The notes under the pieces are model-generated. The model was not told the origin of the DNA, ran no database searches, and worked only from the letters and a program-made list of their open reading frames with translations. A stretch of DNA of 64,000 nt from Sapria himalayana (taxonomy: Eukaryota > Streptophyta > Magnoliopsida > Malpighiales > Rafflesiaceae): NCBI GenBank assembly GCA_029783825.1, contig JAREIK010002425.1:186001-250000 (forward strand). The letters are read 5' to 3'. Positions 24,731 through 39,985 of the stretch are shown here, piece after piece. Position numbers and translations under genes: made by a program. The number at the start of each line of letters is the position of its first letter. Position 1 is the first letter of the stretch.

Positions 24731-27700
24731 TGGTTTATAGGTTTTATTTAGAAAATAAAATAACAAAAAATTTAATATAACCTTTGAAACTATAACATTT
24801 TTTAAATTTTTTTTAAACTGTGAATGCTACATTTAATTATGATAATCTTAATAATTATATATCATGTAAATTCAATATAAACAATTATATTGATATATAT
24901 TATAATAATGATCATGCAAAAGATTAATAAACAATTATTAATAAGATAAATATTGTTTAAAATATATTTACAAAACCTAAAATGATTCAAAATCAAAGTG
25001 AAATATTTTTACTAAATATTAATTTTAAATTTTTAGATTTTTGGATCCATTTATAAGCTTATATATTTGTTGATGAAAAATAAATTATTTAAATTATATT
25101 TGTCTAACTATTAATTTATTTTTTAATCTATATTTCTTTTAAAATAAACTAATAAAATATTTAAATGTTTATGTAAAATTATAATGAATACTAATAAAAA
25201 AGAGATTTATGATTTATTATTTAAGGTTTACCTATTTAATGGTTTAAGTTTATTGATGTTTTTGGGTTAATGAGTTTATTGATTTATATGATTACACATT
25301 TAGGTTTAATTTATTGATATATAGGTTTTATTTAATCAATGAAATAACAAAAAATTTATTTTTATGAATTTTCGTGATTTTCAAAGGTTATAACCTTTGC
25401 AAATATTATAATTTTTTAATAGTTCTAAAATATGAATACAATACTTAGTTATTATAATCTTAATAATTATATTTGATGTAAATTCAATATAAAAAATTTT
25501 ATTAATATATATTATTTTGATGATCAAAAAATAAATTAATATACTATTATTAATAAGATAGATATTAATTAAAATATATTTGCAGAACTCAAAATAATTC
25601 AAAATAAAAGTAAATTATATTAATAAATAAAATTTTAAATTTTTGAAATTTTGTTTATTTTTATAAGCTTATATTTTTTTTTATAAAAAATAAATTATTT
25701 AAATTATATATGTCTAACTCATTATTTATTTTGTAATTAATATTTCTATAAAAATAAACTAAAAAATAATTAAAATGAATATTTAAAATTAGTTTGAATA
25801 CAAATAAAAATGAGATTTATTATTTATTATTTAGGTTATATAGGTTTAATGGTTTAAGTAATTAGGGGGTTTTGGGGCTTAGGAGTCTAGAGATTTAAAT
25901 GTTTTGGCATTTAGTAGTTTATAAGTTTTATTTAAATAATAAAATAATAAAAAAATAATTTTTGTTATTTTTTATCATTTTTGAAGGTTATAACCTTTGA
26001 AAATATAATAATTTTTAATTTTTTTTCAAATGTAAATATAATATTTAGTTATAATAATCTTAATAATTATAAGACATTTTAATTCAATATAAGTAATTTT
26101 ATTGTTAGATATTATAAAATTGATCAAATAATGTATTAATAAACTATTCTTAAAAGGATTCATTGCAAGTAAAATATAATTGCAAAACCTATATATAATG
26201 ATTCAAATTCAAAGTTAAATATATTACTAAAAATAAATAATTAAAATTATAGTTGTCTTTCACATTATTTATTTTCAAAGGTTATAACCTTTAAAAATAA
26301 AATAATTTTTAAATTTTTGTGAAATATGATTACTATGTATAATTTTATTAATCTTACTAATTATATATCATATAAATTCAATATAAACAATTTTAATGAT
26401 AGATAATATAATAATGATCAAAAATTTAATTAATAAACTATTATTAATAATATAAATATTAATTAAAATATATTTACATAACACAAAATGATTCAAAATC
26501 AAATCAAAATATATTAGTAAATAATAATATTTAATTTTTAAATTTTTTCTTCTTTTTATAAGCTTATATTTTTTTGATTAAAAATAAATTATTTAAATAA
26601 TATTAGACTCACTCGAAATTTATTTTGTAATTAATTTTTATCAAAATTTAACTATAAAGAATTAAAATGAATATTTAAAATTATAATAAATAGAAATAAA
26701 AATGAGATTTATTATTTATTAAGTAGTCTATTGATGTTAAAATGTTTATATATTAAGGGGTTTTAGAGTTTATGAGCTTACTGATTTAAGTAAGTAAGCA
26801 TTTAATGGTCTATAGGTTTTATTTAAAAAAAAATAACTAAAAATAAATTTTTATTATTTTTTCTCATTTTTTAAGATTATAACATTTGAAAATATAATAA
26901 TTTTTATATTTTTTTTAAAAGTGAATACAATATTTATTTATAATAATCATAATAATTATATATCATATAAATTCAATATAAACAATTTTATTGATAGATA
27001 TTCTAATAATTATCAAAAAAATAAATTAAAAATCTATTATTAATAAGATTGATATTACTTAAAATATAATATAAAAACCTAAAATGATTCAGAATCAAAG
27101 AAAAATAATTTACTAAATAATTATTATTTATTTTTAAATTATTATTCTTTTTATAAGCTTATCAATTTTTTGATTAAAAATAATTTTTATAAATTATATT
27201 TGTAACTAATAATTTATTTTTTAATTTTTGCATATATAAAAATAAAAAACTAAACAATCAAAATGAATTTTTTAAATTATAATGAAAACAAATAAAACTG
27301 AAATTTATTAATTATTATTTAGGGTATACCGATTTAAAGGATTATCTATATAGAGGAATCAGGATTTTGTAGTTTAGTGATTTAAATGCTTAGGCATTTA
27401 GTTTTGTATAGGTTTTATTTATACAATAGAATAACAAAGAAAAAAATATTTTTTTTTATTTTTCAAATTTTTAAAGATTATAACCTTTGAAAATATAATA
27501 ATTTTTAAATTTTTTCAAAAGTGAATACACTATTTAGTTATAATAATCATTATATTTATATATCATATAAATTCAATAAAAACATTTTTATTGATAAATA
27601 TTCTAAAAATGATGAAAAAATAGCTTAATAATCTATTATTAATAAGATAGATGTCAATTAAAATATATTTACAAAACCTGAAATGATTCAAAAGCAAAGC

Positions 27701-29995
27701 AAAATATATTACTATATAATAATTTTTTGTTTTGAATTTTTTTTTTCTTTTAAAAAGTTAATCTATAATTTTTTAATGAAAAATAATTTACATAAATTAT
27801 ATTTGTGTAACTCAAATTATTTTGTAATTAATATTTATATAAAAATAAACAAATAAATAATTAAAATGAATATTTAAAATTATAATTAAAAATAATGAGA
27901 TTTATTATTTATTATTTAGTGTATACCGGTCTAATTAAAATTAGATCTGTCTTACTAATAATTTATTTTCTACTTAAAATTTCTCTAAAAATAAAATGAA
28001 AATTAAATAAAATAATAATTTAAAATTATATGGTATAGAAATTAAAACGATATTTATGATTTATTATTAATGTATACTAGTTTATTGGTTTAAAGATTTA
28101 GAGGTTTTGGCTTTTAGGAGTTTAGTAATTTAGGTTTTTCGCCATTTAGTGGTTATTGGTTTTATTTAATCATTAAAATAATTTCATTGATAGATATTAT
28201 AATAATGATCAAAAATTAAATTAATAAACTATTAAGAATAAGATAGATATTAATTAAAAAATATATACAAAACCCAAATTGATTCAAAATTAAAGTAAAA
28301 AATATTACTGGATAATAATTTTTAATTTTTAAATTTTTACTTCTTTTATAGGCATATATATTTTTTTTGATTATAAATAAATTATTTAAATTATATTTGT
28401 CGCACTCATAATTTTTTTTATAATAAATATTTCTATAAAAATAAACTAATAAATAATTAAAATGAATATATAAACTATAATAAATAGATATTAAAATTAG
28501 ATTTATTAATTATTATGTATTATATAACAGTTTAATGGTTTATGTATTTAGGTATTATGGGGTTTAGGTTTTTACTGATTTAATTGTGTATGAATTTAGT
28601 TGTTTATAGGTTTATTTAAAAAATAAAATAACAAAACATTTATTTTTATTATTTTTTGATATTTTCAAAGGTTATAACATTTGAAAATATAATAATTTTG
28701 AAATTTTTTTCAAAAGTGAATTCAATATTTAGTTATAATAATCAATATATTTATATATCATATTTCAACATAAACAATTTTAGTGATAAATATTCTAATA
28801 ATGATCAAAAAATAAATTAATAATCTATTATTAATAAGATAGATATCAATTAAAATATAATTACAAAATATAAAATGATTCAAAAGCAAACCAAAATATA
28901 TTACTATAAAATAATTTTTTGTTTTGAAATTTTTTATTATTTTAAAAAGTTTATCTATTTTTTTTTGATTAAAAATAATTTACACAAATTATATTTTTCT
29001 AACTCATAATTTATTTTTTAATTAATATTTATATAAAAATAAAAAATTAATAATTAAAATGAATATTAAAAATTATAATGAAAAAAAAATGAGATTTATT
29101 ATTTATTATTTAGGGTATACAGCTTTAATTTAAGTTATATCTGTCTCACTAATAATTTATTTTGTAATTAATATTTGTATAAAAATAAACTGATAAATAA
29201 TTAAAATAAAAATTTAAAATTATACTGAATAAAAATTAAAACGTGATTTATGATTTATTATTATTGTATACCAGTTTAATGGTTTAAGTATTTTGATGTT
29301 TTGTAATTTAGGAGTTTAGCGCTTTATGTTTTTAGGATTTAGTGATTTATAGGTTTTTTTAAACAATAAAATAACAAAAAAAATTGTAATTTTTTGTCTT
29401 TTTCAAATATTATAACCTTTGAAAATTTAATAATATTTAAAATTTTTTGAAATTTGAATACAATATTTAGTTATAATAATTTTAATAATTCTAAATCAAA
29501 AAAAATAAATATAAACAATTTTATTAATAGATATTATAATAATGATCAAAAATTAAATTAATAAACTATTTATAATAAGATAGATATTAATTAAAAAATA
29601 TTTACAAAACCCAAATTAATTCAAAATTAAAGTAAAATATATTAGTTGATAATAATTTTTAATTTTTAATAATATATTCTTTTATAAGCGTATATATTTT
29701 TTTTATTAAAAACAAATTATTTAAATTATATGTGTCGCACTCATAATTTATTCTGTAATAAAAATTTCTATAAAAATAAACTAATAAATAATTAAAATGA
29801 ATATTTAAAATAATAATAAATTGAAATAAAAATCCAATTTATTAATTATTAAGTAGTATATAGCGGTTTAATGGTTTATGTATTTATGCATTACGGTGTT
29901 TAGGAGTTTACTGATATAACTGTGTATGGATTTAGTGGTTTATAAGTTTTATTTAAAAAATAAAATAACATAAAATTTATTTTTATTATTTTTTC

Positions 29996-30027
29996 ATATT
30001 TCCAAAGGTTATAACCTTTGGAAATAT
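29996..30027. repeat. Perfect palindrome with a symmetric substitution
   Basis: The half-site ATATTTCCAAAGGTTA is followed by its exact reverse complement. Relative to the usual TTTTC/GAAAA, both arms changed together (TTTCC/GGAAA). The direct relative near 55093 has TTTCC on one arm only, so symmetry is kept in one copy and lost in the other. Confidence 0.88.
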
Positions 30028-33000
30028 AATAATTTTTAAATTTTTTTTAAAAGTGAATTCAATATTTAGTTATAATAATAATTATATTTATATATCATAT
30101 AAATTCAATATGAACAATTTTATTGATAAATATTCTAATAATGATCAAAAAATAAATTAATAAAAAATTATTAATAAGATAGATATCAATTAAAATATAA
30201 TTACAAAATCTAAAATGATTCAGAAGAGCAAAATATATTAAAATATTTTTCAATGAAAAATATTTTATATAAATTATATTTGTCTTACTCATAATTTATT
30301 TTGTAATTAATATTTATATAAAAATAAATGAATAAATAATTAAAATGAATATTTTAAATTATAATGAAATAAATAATATTGATATTTATTATTTATTATT
30401 TAGGGTATACTAGTTTAAAAGGATTATCTTTTTAGGATTTTATAGATTTAGGAGTTACTGATTTAAATGTTTAGGAATTTAGTGGTTTATAGGATATATT
30501 TAAACAATGAAATAACAAAAAAATTATTTTTGATATTTTCTCACATTTTCAAAGCTTATAACCTTTGAAAATATAATAATTTTAAAATTTTTTAAAAATG
30601 TGAATACAATATTTTGTCATAAAAATCATTAAAATTATATATAATCTAAACAAAATATAAAGAATTTTATTGATAGATATTAAATCAATTATCAAAAAAT
30701 AAATTAATATGCTACTATTAATATGATAGATATAAATTAAAATTTAATTACAAAAACTAAAATAATTAAAAATATAAGTAAATTTATTACTAAATAATAA
30801 TTTTTCTTTTTTAGTTTTTGGCTCATTTTATAAGATTATATATTTTTTTGATATAAATAATTTATTTAAATTATATTTGTATCACTCATAATTTATTTTG
30901 TAATTAATATTTCAATAAATTATTTAAATTATATTTAAGGTTTACGAGTTTAAAGGTTTAAGTATTTAGGGGCTTCAGGGTTTAGGAGTTTAGAGATTTA
31001 TGTGTTTAGATATTTAAAGGTTTATAAGTTTTATTTAAACAATGATATAACAAAAAATTTATTTTTTGTTTTTTATTCTCATTTTTTAAGGTTATAACCT
31101 TTGAAAATATAACAATTTTTAAATTTTTTTTAAATGGGAATACTATATTTAGTTTTGATAATATTGATAATTATATATCATATAAATTTAATATAAAAAA
31201 TTATATTGATAGATATTATATTAATGATCAAAAAATAAATTAATAAATAATTATAAATAAGATAGATATTATTTAAAATATATTTGCAAAACCTAAATTT
31301 ATTCAAAATCAAAGTAAAATAAATTACTAAATAATAATTTTTTGATGTTTTGCTTCTTTTTATAAGTTTATATTTTTTGTTCTTAAAATTATATTATTTA
31401 AATTATATTTGTCTTCCTCATAATATATTTTGTAATTTATACTTCTATAAAAATAAACTAAAAAATAATTAAAATGAATATTTAAAATTATAATGAATAC
31501 AAATAAAAGTAAGATTTATTATTTATTATTCAGAATATACAGTGTTAATGGTTTAGGTATTTAGGTGTTTTGGGGTTTAGTGATTTAAGTGTTTATGCCT
31601 TTAGTGATTTATAGTTTTTATTTAAAGAATGAAAAAAAAAATTTAATTTTTTGTTTTTTTTTATTTTCGAAGGTTAACCTTAGAAAATAAAATAATTACT
31701 AATTTTATTAAATGTGAATATAATATTTAGTTATAATAATCTTAATAATTATATATAATTTAAACTCAATATAAATAATTTTATTAATAGATTTTATCAT
31801 AATGATCAATAAATAATTTATAAACTATTATTAAAAAGAATGATATAAATTAAAATATAAATGCAAAATCTAAAATGATACAAAATCAAAATAAAATATT
31901 TTACTAAATAATAAATTTTTGTTTTTAAAATTGTGCCTATATTTATAAGCTTATATATTTTTTGATATAATATAAATTTTTTAAATTATATCTGTCTCAC
32001 TAATAATTTAATTTATAATTAATATTTCTATAAAAATAAACTAATAAATAATTAAAATAAAAATTTAAAATTATACTGAATAAAAATTAAAAAGAGATTT
32101 ATGATTTATTATTAATGTATACCAGTTTAATGGTTTTGAGAATTAAAATTTTCTAAAATGTGAATACAATATTTAGTTATAATACTATTAAAAATCATAC
32201 ATGATATAAATTCAATATAAACAATTTTATTGATAGTTATTATAATAATTATCAAAAATTAAATTAATAAACTAATAATAATAAGATAGATATTCATTAT
32301 AAAATATTTACAAAACCCAAATTAATTGAAAATTAAAGTAAAATATATTAGTGAATAATAATTTTTAATTTTTAAATTTTAATTCTTTTATAAGCATATA
32401 TATATTCTTTGATTAAAAAAAATTATTTAAATAATATTTGTCTTACTCATAATTTATTCTGTAATCAATATTTTTATAAAAATGAACAAATAAATAATTA
32501 AATTAATATTTAAAATTATAATAAATAGAAATAAAAATTAGATTTATTAGTTATTATGTATTATATAGTGGTTTAATGGTTTATGTATTTAGGTATTACG
32601 GGGTTTAGGAGTATACTGATTTAATTGCGTATGCATTTAGTGGTTTATAGGTTTCATTTAAAAAATAAAATAACAAAAAATTTATTTTTATTATTTTTTG
32701 ATATTTTTAAAGGTTATAACCTTTGAAAATATAATAATTTTTATATTTTTTTCAAAAGCGAATTCAATATTTAGTTATAATAATCATTATATTTATATAT
32801 CATATAAATTCAATATAAACAATTTTAGTGATTAATTTTCAAATAATGATCAAAAAATAAATTAATTATCTAATATTAATAAGAGAGATATCTATTAAAA
32901 TATAATTACAAAACATAAAATGATTCATAAGCAAACCAAAATATATTACTATATAATAATTTAATGTTTTGTAATATTTTTTTATTTTAAAAAGTTTATC

Positions 33001-33975
33001 TATATTTTTTGATTAAAAATAATTTACATTAATTATATTTGTCTAACTCATAATTAATTTTTTAAATTAATATTTATATAAAAATAAACAAATAAATAAT
33101 TAAAATGAATATTTAAAATTATAATAAAAAAATGAGATTTATTATTTATTATTTAGGGTATACCTGTTTAATTTAAATTATATCTGTCTCACTAATAATT
33201 TATTTTGTAATTAATATTTCTATAAAAATAAACTGATAAATAATTAAAATAAAAATTTAAAATTAAAGTGAATAAAAATTAAAATGAGATTTATGATTTA
33301 TTATTAATGTATACCAATTTAATAGTTTAAGTATTTAAAGGTTTTGTCGTATATGTGTTTAGCGATTCATGTTTATAGGCATTTAGTGGTTAATAGGTTT
33401 TATTTAAACAATAAAATAACAAAAAATATTTTGTAATTTTTTGTCATTTTAATAGGTTATAACCTTTGAAAATATAATAATATTTAAAATTTTTTGAAAT
33501 GTGAATAGAATATTTAGTTATAATAATTTTAATAATTATATATCATATAAATTCAATATAAACAATTTTATTGATAGATATTATAATAATGATCAAAAAT
33601 TAAATTAATAAACTATTAATAATAAGATAGATATTAATTAAAAAATATTTACAAAACCAAAATTGATTTAAAATTAAACTAAAAAATATTATTGGATAAT
33701 AATTTTTAATTTTTAAATTTTTACTTCTTTTATAAGCGTTTATATTTTTTTTATTAAAAATAAATTATTTAAATTATATTTGTCGCACTCATAATTTATT
33801 TTGTAATAAAAATTTATATTAAAATAAACTAATAAATTATTAAAATGAATATTTAAAATTATAATAAATTTAAATAAAAATTAGATTTCTTAATTATTTA
33901 GTAGTATATAGTGGTTTAATGGTTTATGCATTTAGGCATTACGGGCTTTAAAAGTTTACTGATTTAACTGTATAT

Positions 33976-33983
33976 GCATTTAG
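33976..33983 (+). other. Empty hAT target site in a type B monomer
   Basis: A single GCATTTAG lies in the position that carries the duplicated GCATTTAG around hAT copies 2 and 3. It shows the pre-insertion state of the monomer and confirms that GCATTTAG is a true target duplication rather than part of the element. Confidence 0.8.
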
Positions 33984-34044
33984 TGGTTTATAGGCTTTAT
34001 TAAAAAATTAAATTAACAGAATATTTTTTTTATTTTTTTTTATT

Positions 34045-34070
34045 TTTTCAAAGGTTATAACCTTTGAAAA
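34045..34070. repeat. Perfect 26-bp satellite palindrome
   Basis: TTTTCAAAGGTTA is followed by its exact reverse complement, at the end of the empty type B monomer. Confidence 0.88.
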
Positions 34071-37000
34071 TATAATAATTTTTAAATTTTTTTCAAATGT
34101 AAATTCAATATTTAGTAATAATAATCATTATATTTATATATCATTTAAATTCAATATAAACAAAATTGTTGATAAATATTCAATTAATGATCAAAAAATA
34201 AATTAATAATCTATTATTAATAAGATAGATATCAATCAAAATATAATTACAAAACCTATAATCATTCAGAAACAGAGCAAATTATATTACTATATAATAT
34301 ATTTTTGTTTTAAAATTTTTTTTCATTTAATAAGTTTATCTATATTTTTTTGATAAAATATAATTTATATAAATTATATTTGTTTAACTCATAATTTATT
34401 TTTTAATTAATATTTATATAAAAATAAACAAATAAATAATTAAAATGATTATTTAAAATTATAATTAAAAAAAAGAGATTTATTCTTTATTATTTAGGGT
34501 ATACCAGTTTAATTTAAATTATATCTGTCTCACTAATAATTTATTTTTTAATTAACATTTCAATAAAAATAAACTGATAAATAATTAAAATAAAAATATA
34601 AAATTATATTGAATAAAAATTAAAACGAGAATTATGAATTATTATTAATGTATACCAGTTTAATATTTTAAGTATTTTGAGGTTTTGTCATTTAGGTTTT
34701 TAGCAATTTATGTTTTTAGGCATTTAGGTGTTTATTGGTTTTGTTTAAATAATGAAATAACAAAAAAATTATTTTTGATATTTTTTCACATTTTCAAAGG
34801 TTATAACCTTTGACAATATAATAATTTTAAAATTTTTTTAAAATGTGAATACAATATTTAGTAATAATAATCATTTTAATTATATATAATATAAACTAAA
34901 TAGAAACAATTTTATTGATCGATATGATATCAATTATCAAAAAATAAATTAATATGTTATTATTATTATGATTGATATAAATTAAAATATAATTGCAAAA
35001 CCTAACATTATTCAAAATCCAATTAATATTTATTACTAAATAAAAATTTTTGTTTATTAGTTTTTGCTTCTTTTTATAAGCTTATATATTTTTTTGATGA
35101 AAAATGAATTATTTAAATTATATTTGTATCACACATAAATTATTTTGTAATTAATATTTTAATAAATTATTTAAATTATATTTAAGGTTTACGAGTTTAA
35201 AGGTTTATGTATTTAGGGGCTTTTGTGTTTCGGAGTTTAGATGTTTAAGTGTTTAGGCATTTAGTGGTTTATAAGTTTTATTTAAACAATGATATAGCAA
35301 AAAATTTATTTTTTTTATTTTTTCTAATTTTTGAAGATTATATCCTTTTAAAATATAATAATTTTTAAATTTTTTATATGTAAATATAATATTTATTTAT
35401 AATAATCTTCATTATTATAATTCATTTAAATTCAAAATAAATAATTATATTGCTAGATATTATAACTATGATCAAAAAATAAATTAATAAACTATTATTA
35501 ATAAAATAGTTATTATTTAAAAAGTATTTGCAAAAACTAAATTTATTCAAATCAAAGTAAAATATATTACTAAATAATAATTGTTTTAATGTTTTGCTTC
35601 TTTTGATAAGTTTATATTTTTTGTTTTTAAAAGAAAATTATTTAAATTATATTTGTCTTCCATATAATTTATTTTTAATTTATAATTCTATAAAAATAAA
35701 CTAATAAATAATTAAAATGAATATTTAAAATTATAATGAATACAAATAAAATTGAGATTTATTATTTATTATTCAGGATATACCGGTTTAATGGTTTAAG
35801 TATTTAGCTGTTTATTGGTTTAGGAGTTTAGTGATTTAATTGTTTAGACCTTTTGTGATTTAATTGTTTTAAACCTTTAGTGATTTATTGTTTTTATTTT
35901 AAGAATAAGAAAACAAAAAATTTAATTTTGTATTTTTTTTTAATTTTTGAAGGTTATAACCTTTGAAAATATAATAATTTTAATTTTTTTAAATGTGAAT
36001 GTAATATTTAGTTATAATAATCTTAATAATTATATATAATGTAAACTCAATATAAATAATTTTATTCAAATATATTATAATAATGATCAATAAATAAATT
36101 AATAAACTTGTATTTATAAGAATGATATAAATTAAAATATAATTGTAAAATCTAAAAGGATTCAAAATCAAAATAAGATATATTATTAAATAATAATTTT
36201 TTATTTTTAAAATTGTGCCTCTTTTTATATGCATTTTTTTTGATGATAAAATAAATTATTTAACTTATATATGTCGCACTAATAATTTAATTTGTAATTA
36301 ATATTTCTATAAAAATAAACTGATAAACTAATGAATACTAATAAAACTGAGATTTATGATTTATTATTTAGATAATGCTAATTTAATGTATTAAGTATTT
36401 ATAGGCTTCGGGGTTTAGGAGTTTTGTCATTTTAGTATTTAGTCATTTAGTGGTTTATAGGTTTTATATAAAAAATAAAATAACAAAAAATTTATTTTTA
36501 TTATTTTTTCTCATTTTTAAAGGTTATAACCTTAGAAAATATAATAATTTTTAATTTTTTTTTAAAGTGAATACAATATGAAGTTATAATAATCATAATA
36601 ATTATATATAATATAAATTCAATATAAACTATTTTAATGATATTTATTATAATAATGATTATAAAAAAGTAATAATCAATTATTAATAAGATAAATATTG
36701 TTTAAAATATAATTGTAAAACCTAAAATGACTCAAAATCAAAGTGAAATATTTTACTAAATATTAATTTTAAATTTTTAAATTTTTGTATACATTTATAA
36801 TCCTATATATTTTTTGATGAAAAATAAATTATTTAAATTATATTTTTCTCACTAATAATTTATTTTTAATTTATATATCTATAAAAATAAACTAATAAAT
36901 AATTAAAATGTATATTTAAAATTTTAATGAATACTAATAAAAATGAGATTTATAATTTATTATTAAGGGTATAATTATTTAATTGTTTAACTTTTTTGTG

Positions 37001-38264
37001 GTTTTGGGGTTAAGGAGGTTATTGATTTATATGTTTACCCATTTTTGTGTTTATAGGTTTTATTTAATCAATGAAATAACACAAACGTTATTTTTATGAA
37101 TTTTCGTGATTTTCAAAGGTTATAACCTTTAAAAATATAATAATTTTTTAATAGTTCTAAAATATGAATACAATAGTAAGTTATAATAATATTAATAATT
37201 ATATTTGTTGTAGATTCAATATAAAAAAATGTATTAATATATATTATAATAATGATCAAAAAATAAATTAATAAACTTTTATTAATATGATAGATATTAA
37301 TTAAAATATATTTGCAGAACCCAAAATAATTAAAAATCAAAGTAAATTATATTACTAAATAAAATTTTAAATATTTGAAATTTTGTTTATTTTTATAAGC
37401 TTATTATTTTTTTCATAAAAAATAATTTATTTAAATTATATCAGTCTCACTCATTATTTATTTTGTAATTAATATTTCTATAAAAATAAACTAAAAATAA
37501 TTAAAATGAATATTTAAAATTATAATGAATACTAATAAAAATGAGATTTATTATTTATTATTTATTATTTAGGTTATATAGGTTTAATGGTTTAAGTATT
37601 TAGGGAGTTTTGGTGATTAGGACTCTAGATATTTAAATGTTTACTCATTTAGTGGTTTATAAGTTTTATTTAAATAATAAAATAATAAAAAATCATTTTT
37701 GTGTTTTTTTATCATTTTTGAAGGTTATAACCTTTGAAAATATAATAATTTTTTAATTCTTTTCAAATGTAAATATAATATTTAGTTATAATAACTTAAT
37801 AATTATAAAACATTTTAATTAAATATAAGTAATTTTATTGTTCGATATTATAAAAATGATCAAATAATAAATTAATAAACTATTATTAATACAATTGATC
37901 GCAATTAAAATATAATTGCAAAACCTATATATAATGATTCAAAATTAAAGTAAAATATATTACTAAATAAAAGTTTTTTGTTTTTAAATTTTTACTTCTT
38001 TATATAAGCTTTTTTTTTTGATTAAAAATAAATTATTAAAATTATATTTGTCTAACTCATTATTTATTTTGTGATTGATATTTCTATAAAAAATAAACTA
38101 ATAAGTAATTAAAATGAATATTTAAAATTATAATGAATACTAATTAAAATAAGATTTATGATTTATTATTTATGGTATACCGGTTTAATGGTTTGATTAT
38201 TTAGTGGTTTATAGGTTTTATTTATATAATAAAAATTTAAAATTCTATTTTTTATTTTTTCTGA

Positions 38265-38290
38265 TTTTCAAAGGTTATAACCTTTGAAAA
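38265..38290. repeat. Perfect 26-bp satellite palindrome
   Basis: TTTTCAAAGGTTA is followed by its reverse complement and then a run of A, where other monomers read TATAATAAT. Confidence 0.88.
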
Positions 38291-39985
38291 AAAAATAATT
38301 TTTAAAATTTTTTGAAACGTGAATACTAGGTATAATTAAATTAATATTATTAATAATACTAATATTTATTAAAATATATTTACATAACACAAAATGATTC
38401 AAAATCAATTCAAAATATATTACTAAATAATATTTGATTTTTATAATTTTCCTTCTATTTATAAGCTCATATTTTTTTTATTAAATTAAATTATTTAAAT
38501 AATATTTGTCTCACTCGAAATTTATTTTGTAATTAATTTTTCTAAAAAATTAAACTATAAAAAATTAAAATGAATATTTAAAATTATAATAAATAGAAAT
38601 AAAAATAAGATTTATTATTTATTAAGTAGTATATAGCTGTTAAAAGGTTTATCTATTTAGGGGTTTCGTGATTTATGAGCTTACTGATTTAAGTAAGTAA
38701 GCATTTAATGATCTATAGGTTTTATTTAAAAAATAAAATAACAAAAAAATTATTTTTTTTTATTTTTTCACATTTTCTAAGGTTATAACCTTTGAAAATA
38801 TAATAATTTTAAAAATTTTTTGAAAAGTGAATACAATATTTAGTTATAATAATCATTATATTTATATATCATATAAATTCAAAATAAACATTTTTATTGA
38901 TAAATATTCTAATAATGTTGAAAAAATAACTTAATAATCTATTATTAATAAGATAGATATCAATTAAAATATATTTACAAAACCTAAAATGACTCAGAAT
39001 CAAAGCAAAAATTATTACTATATAATAATTTTTTGTTTTGAAATTTTTTTTTCTTTTAAAAAGTTTATCTATATTATTTTGATGAAAAATAATTTATATA
39101 AATTATATTTGTGTAATTCATAATTTATTTTGTAATTAATATTTATATAAAAATAAACAAATAAATAAATAAATTTGAATATTTAAAATTAAAATAAAAA
39201 AAATGAGACTTATTCATTATTATTTAGGATATACCGGTTTAATTGAAATTAGATCTGTCTCACTAATAATTTATTTTGTAATTAATATTTCTGTAAAAAT
39301 AAACTGATAAATAATTAAAATAAAAATTAAAATTATACTGAATAATTAAAATAATTTATTTTGTTCCTCTCTCAACTCTAGAATGATTGCTAAAGCTCTA
39401 ACCAAAATAATATGAGCTTTTACTTTATCTTCATTATGTCTCATCATATTTGATGCTGAATCACTAGGCTATCAAAGGAAATTTGACTCATGTATACTAA
39501 TAGACTAAAGCAAAGTTGTACCCCAATTTGTTGAAATACCTAGTTGTTGAGGATGCTATTTATATTGATTATTGTAATTTCTTCTAAAATATATCTCATG
39601 CACACACTCAAAGCAATTTTTTTAAAACATAGTTCACCTCTAAAAAAATAACCACCTTGTAGCCTATTTAAACAAACTAGCCCCATGGTGGTTTGAGTAG
39701 GGCAAGAAGTATGGGATCTCTTTCAATCAAGAATCAAAAAATTTATTTTATTTGCATGTCTAAGCCATTTTTTAATATCCTCATGGATATGAAAAGTATC
39801 ATTTCTTTTTTTTATATTAAATGAGTTATGTATGCAAGCTAACAATACCTAAAAAGGTTTAAATGAATCATATTCAAATGTATAAAAGGTTTTAATCATT
39901 GCTCAAAATATTAGTCTTGCATATTGACACTTGAGGTCACAAATCAAAGGAAAAAGCAATAGTGATATTTCCAATCCCAATAATT

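Larger units (their letters stand above)
17385..34300 (+). repeat. Right arm of a giant inverted duplication
   Basis: The plus-strand counterpart of 930-15060. It carries hAT copy 2 in the mirrored position with reverse-complementary flanks (GCATTTAG here, CTAAATGC on the left). It is longer than the left arm because of extra HOR material at about 27.5-30.4 kb and a partial monomer at about 25.7-26.0 kb. Confidence 0.8.
30537..34815 (+). repeat. HOR copy 4 (D-E-A-B-CA-B-CA)
   Basis: Type D block at 30945-31035, E at 31530-31620, A at 32100-32140 (its palindrome deleted), B at 32560-32650, CA at 33130-33420, B at 33890-33995, CA at 34490-34750. The next D starts near 35180. The second B is empty (no hAT), unlike HOR copies 2, 3 and 6. 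Confidence 0.75.
24731..39345 (+). repeat. Satellite array, block 4 (plus orientation)
   Basis: Palindromes near 24772, 25390, 25988, 26283, 26880, 27480, 28675, 29410, 30011, 30550, 31095, 31680, 32720, 33460, 34057, 34803, 35340, 35953, 36525, 37122, 37730, 38278 and 38785. Irregular steps mark local deletions: about 295 bp at 25988-26283, a lost palindrome near 28170, and another near 32130 where only GAGAATTAAAATTTTCT-like text remains. Most of 34.0-39.35 kb has a direct copy at 55.06-59.46 kb. No gene was found; small open frames recur at one fixed monomer position. Confidence 0.93.
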
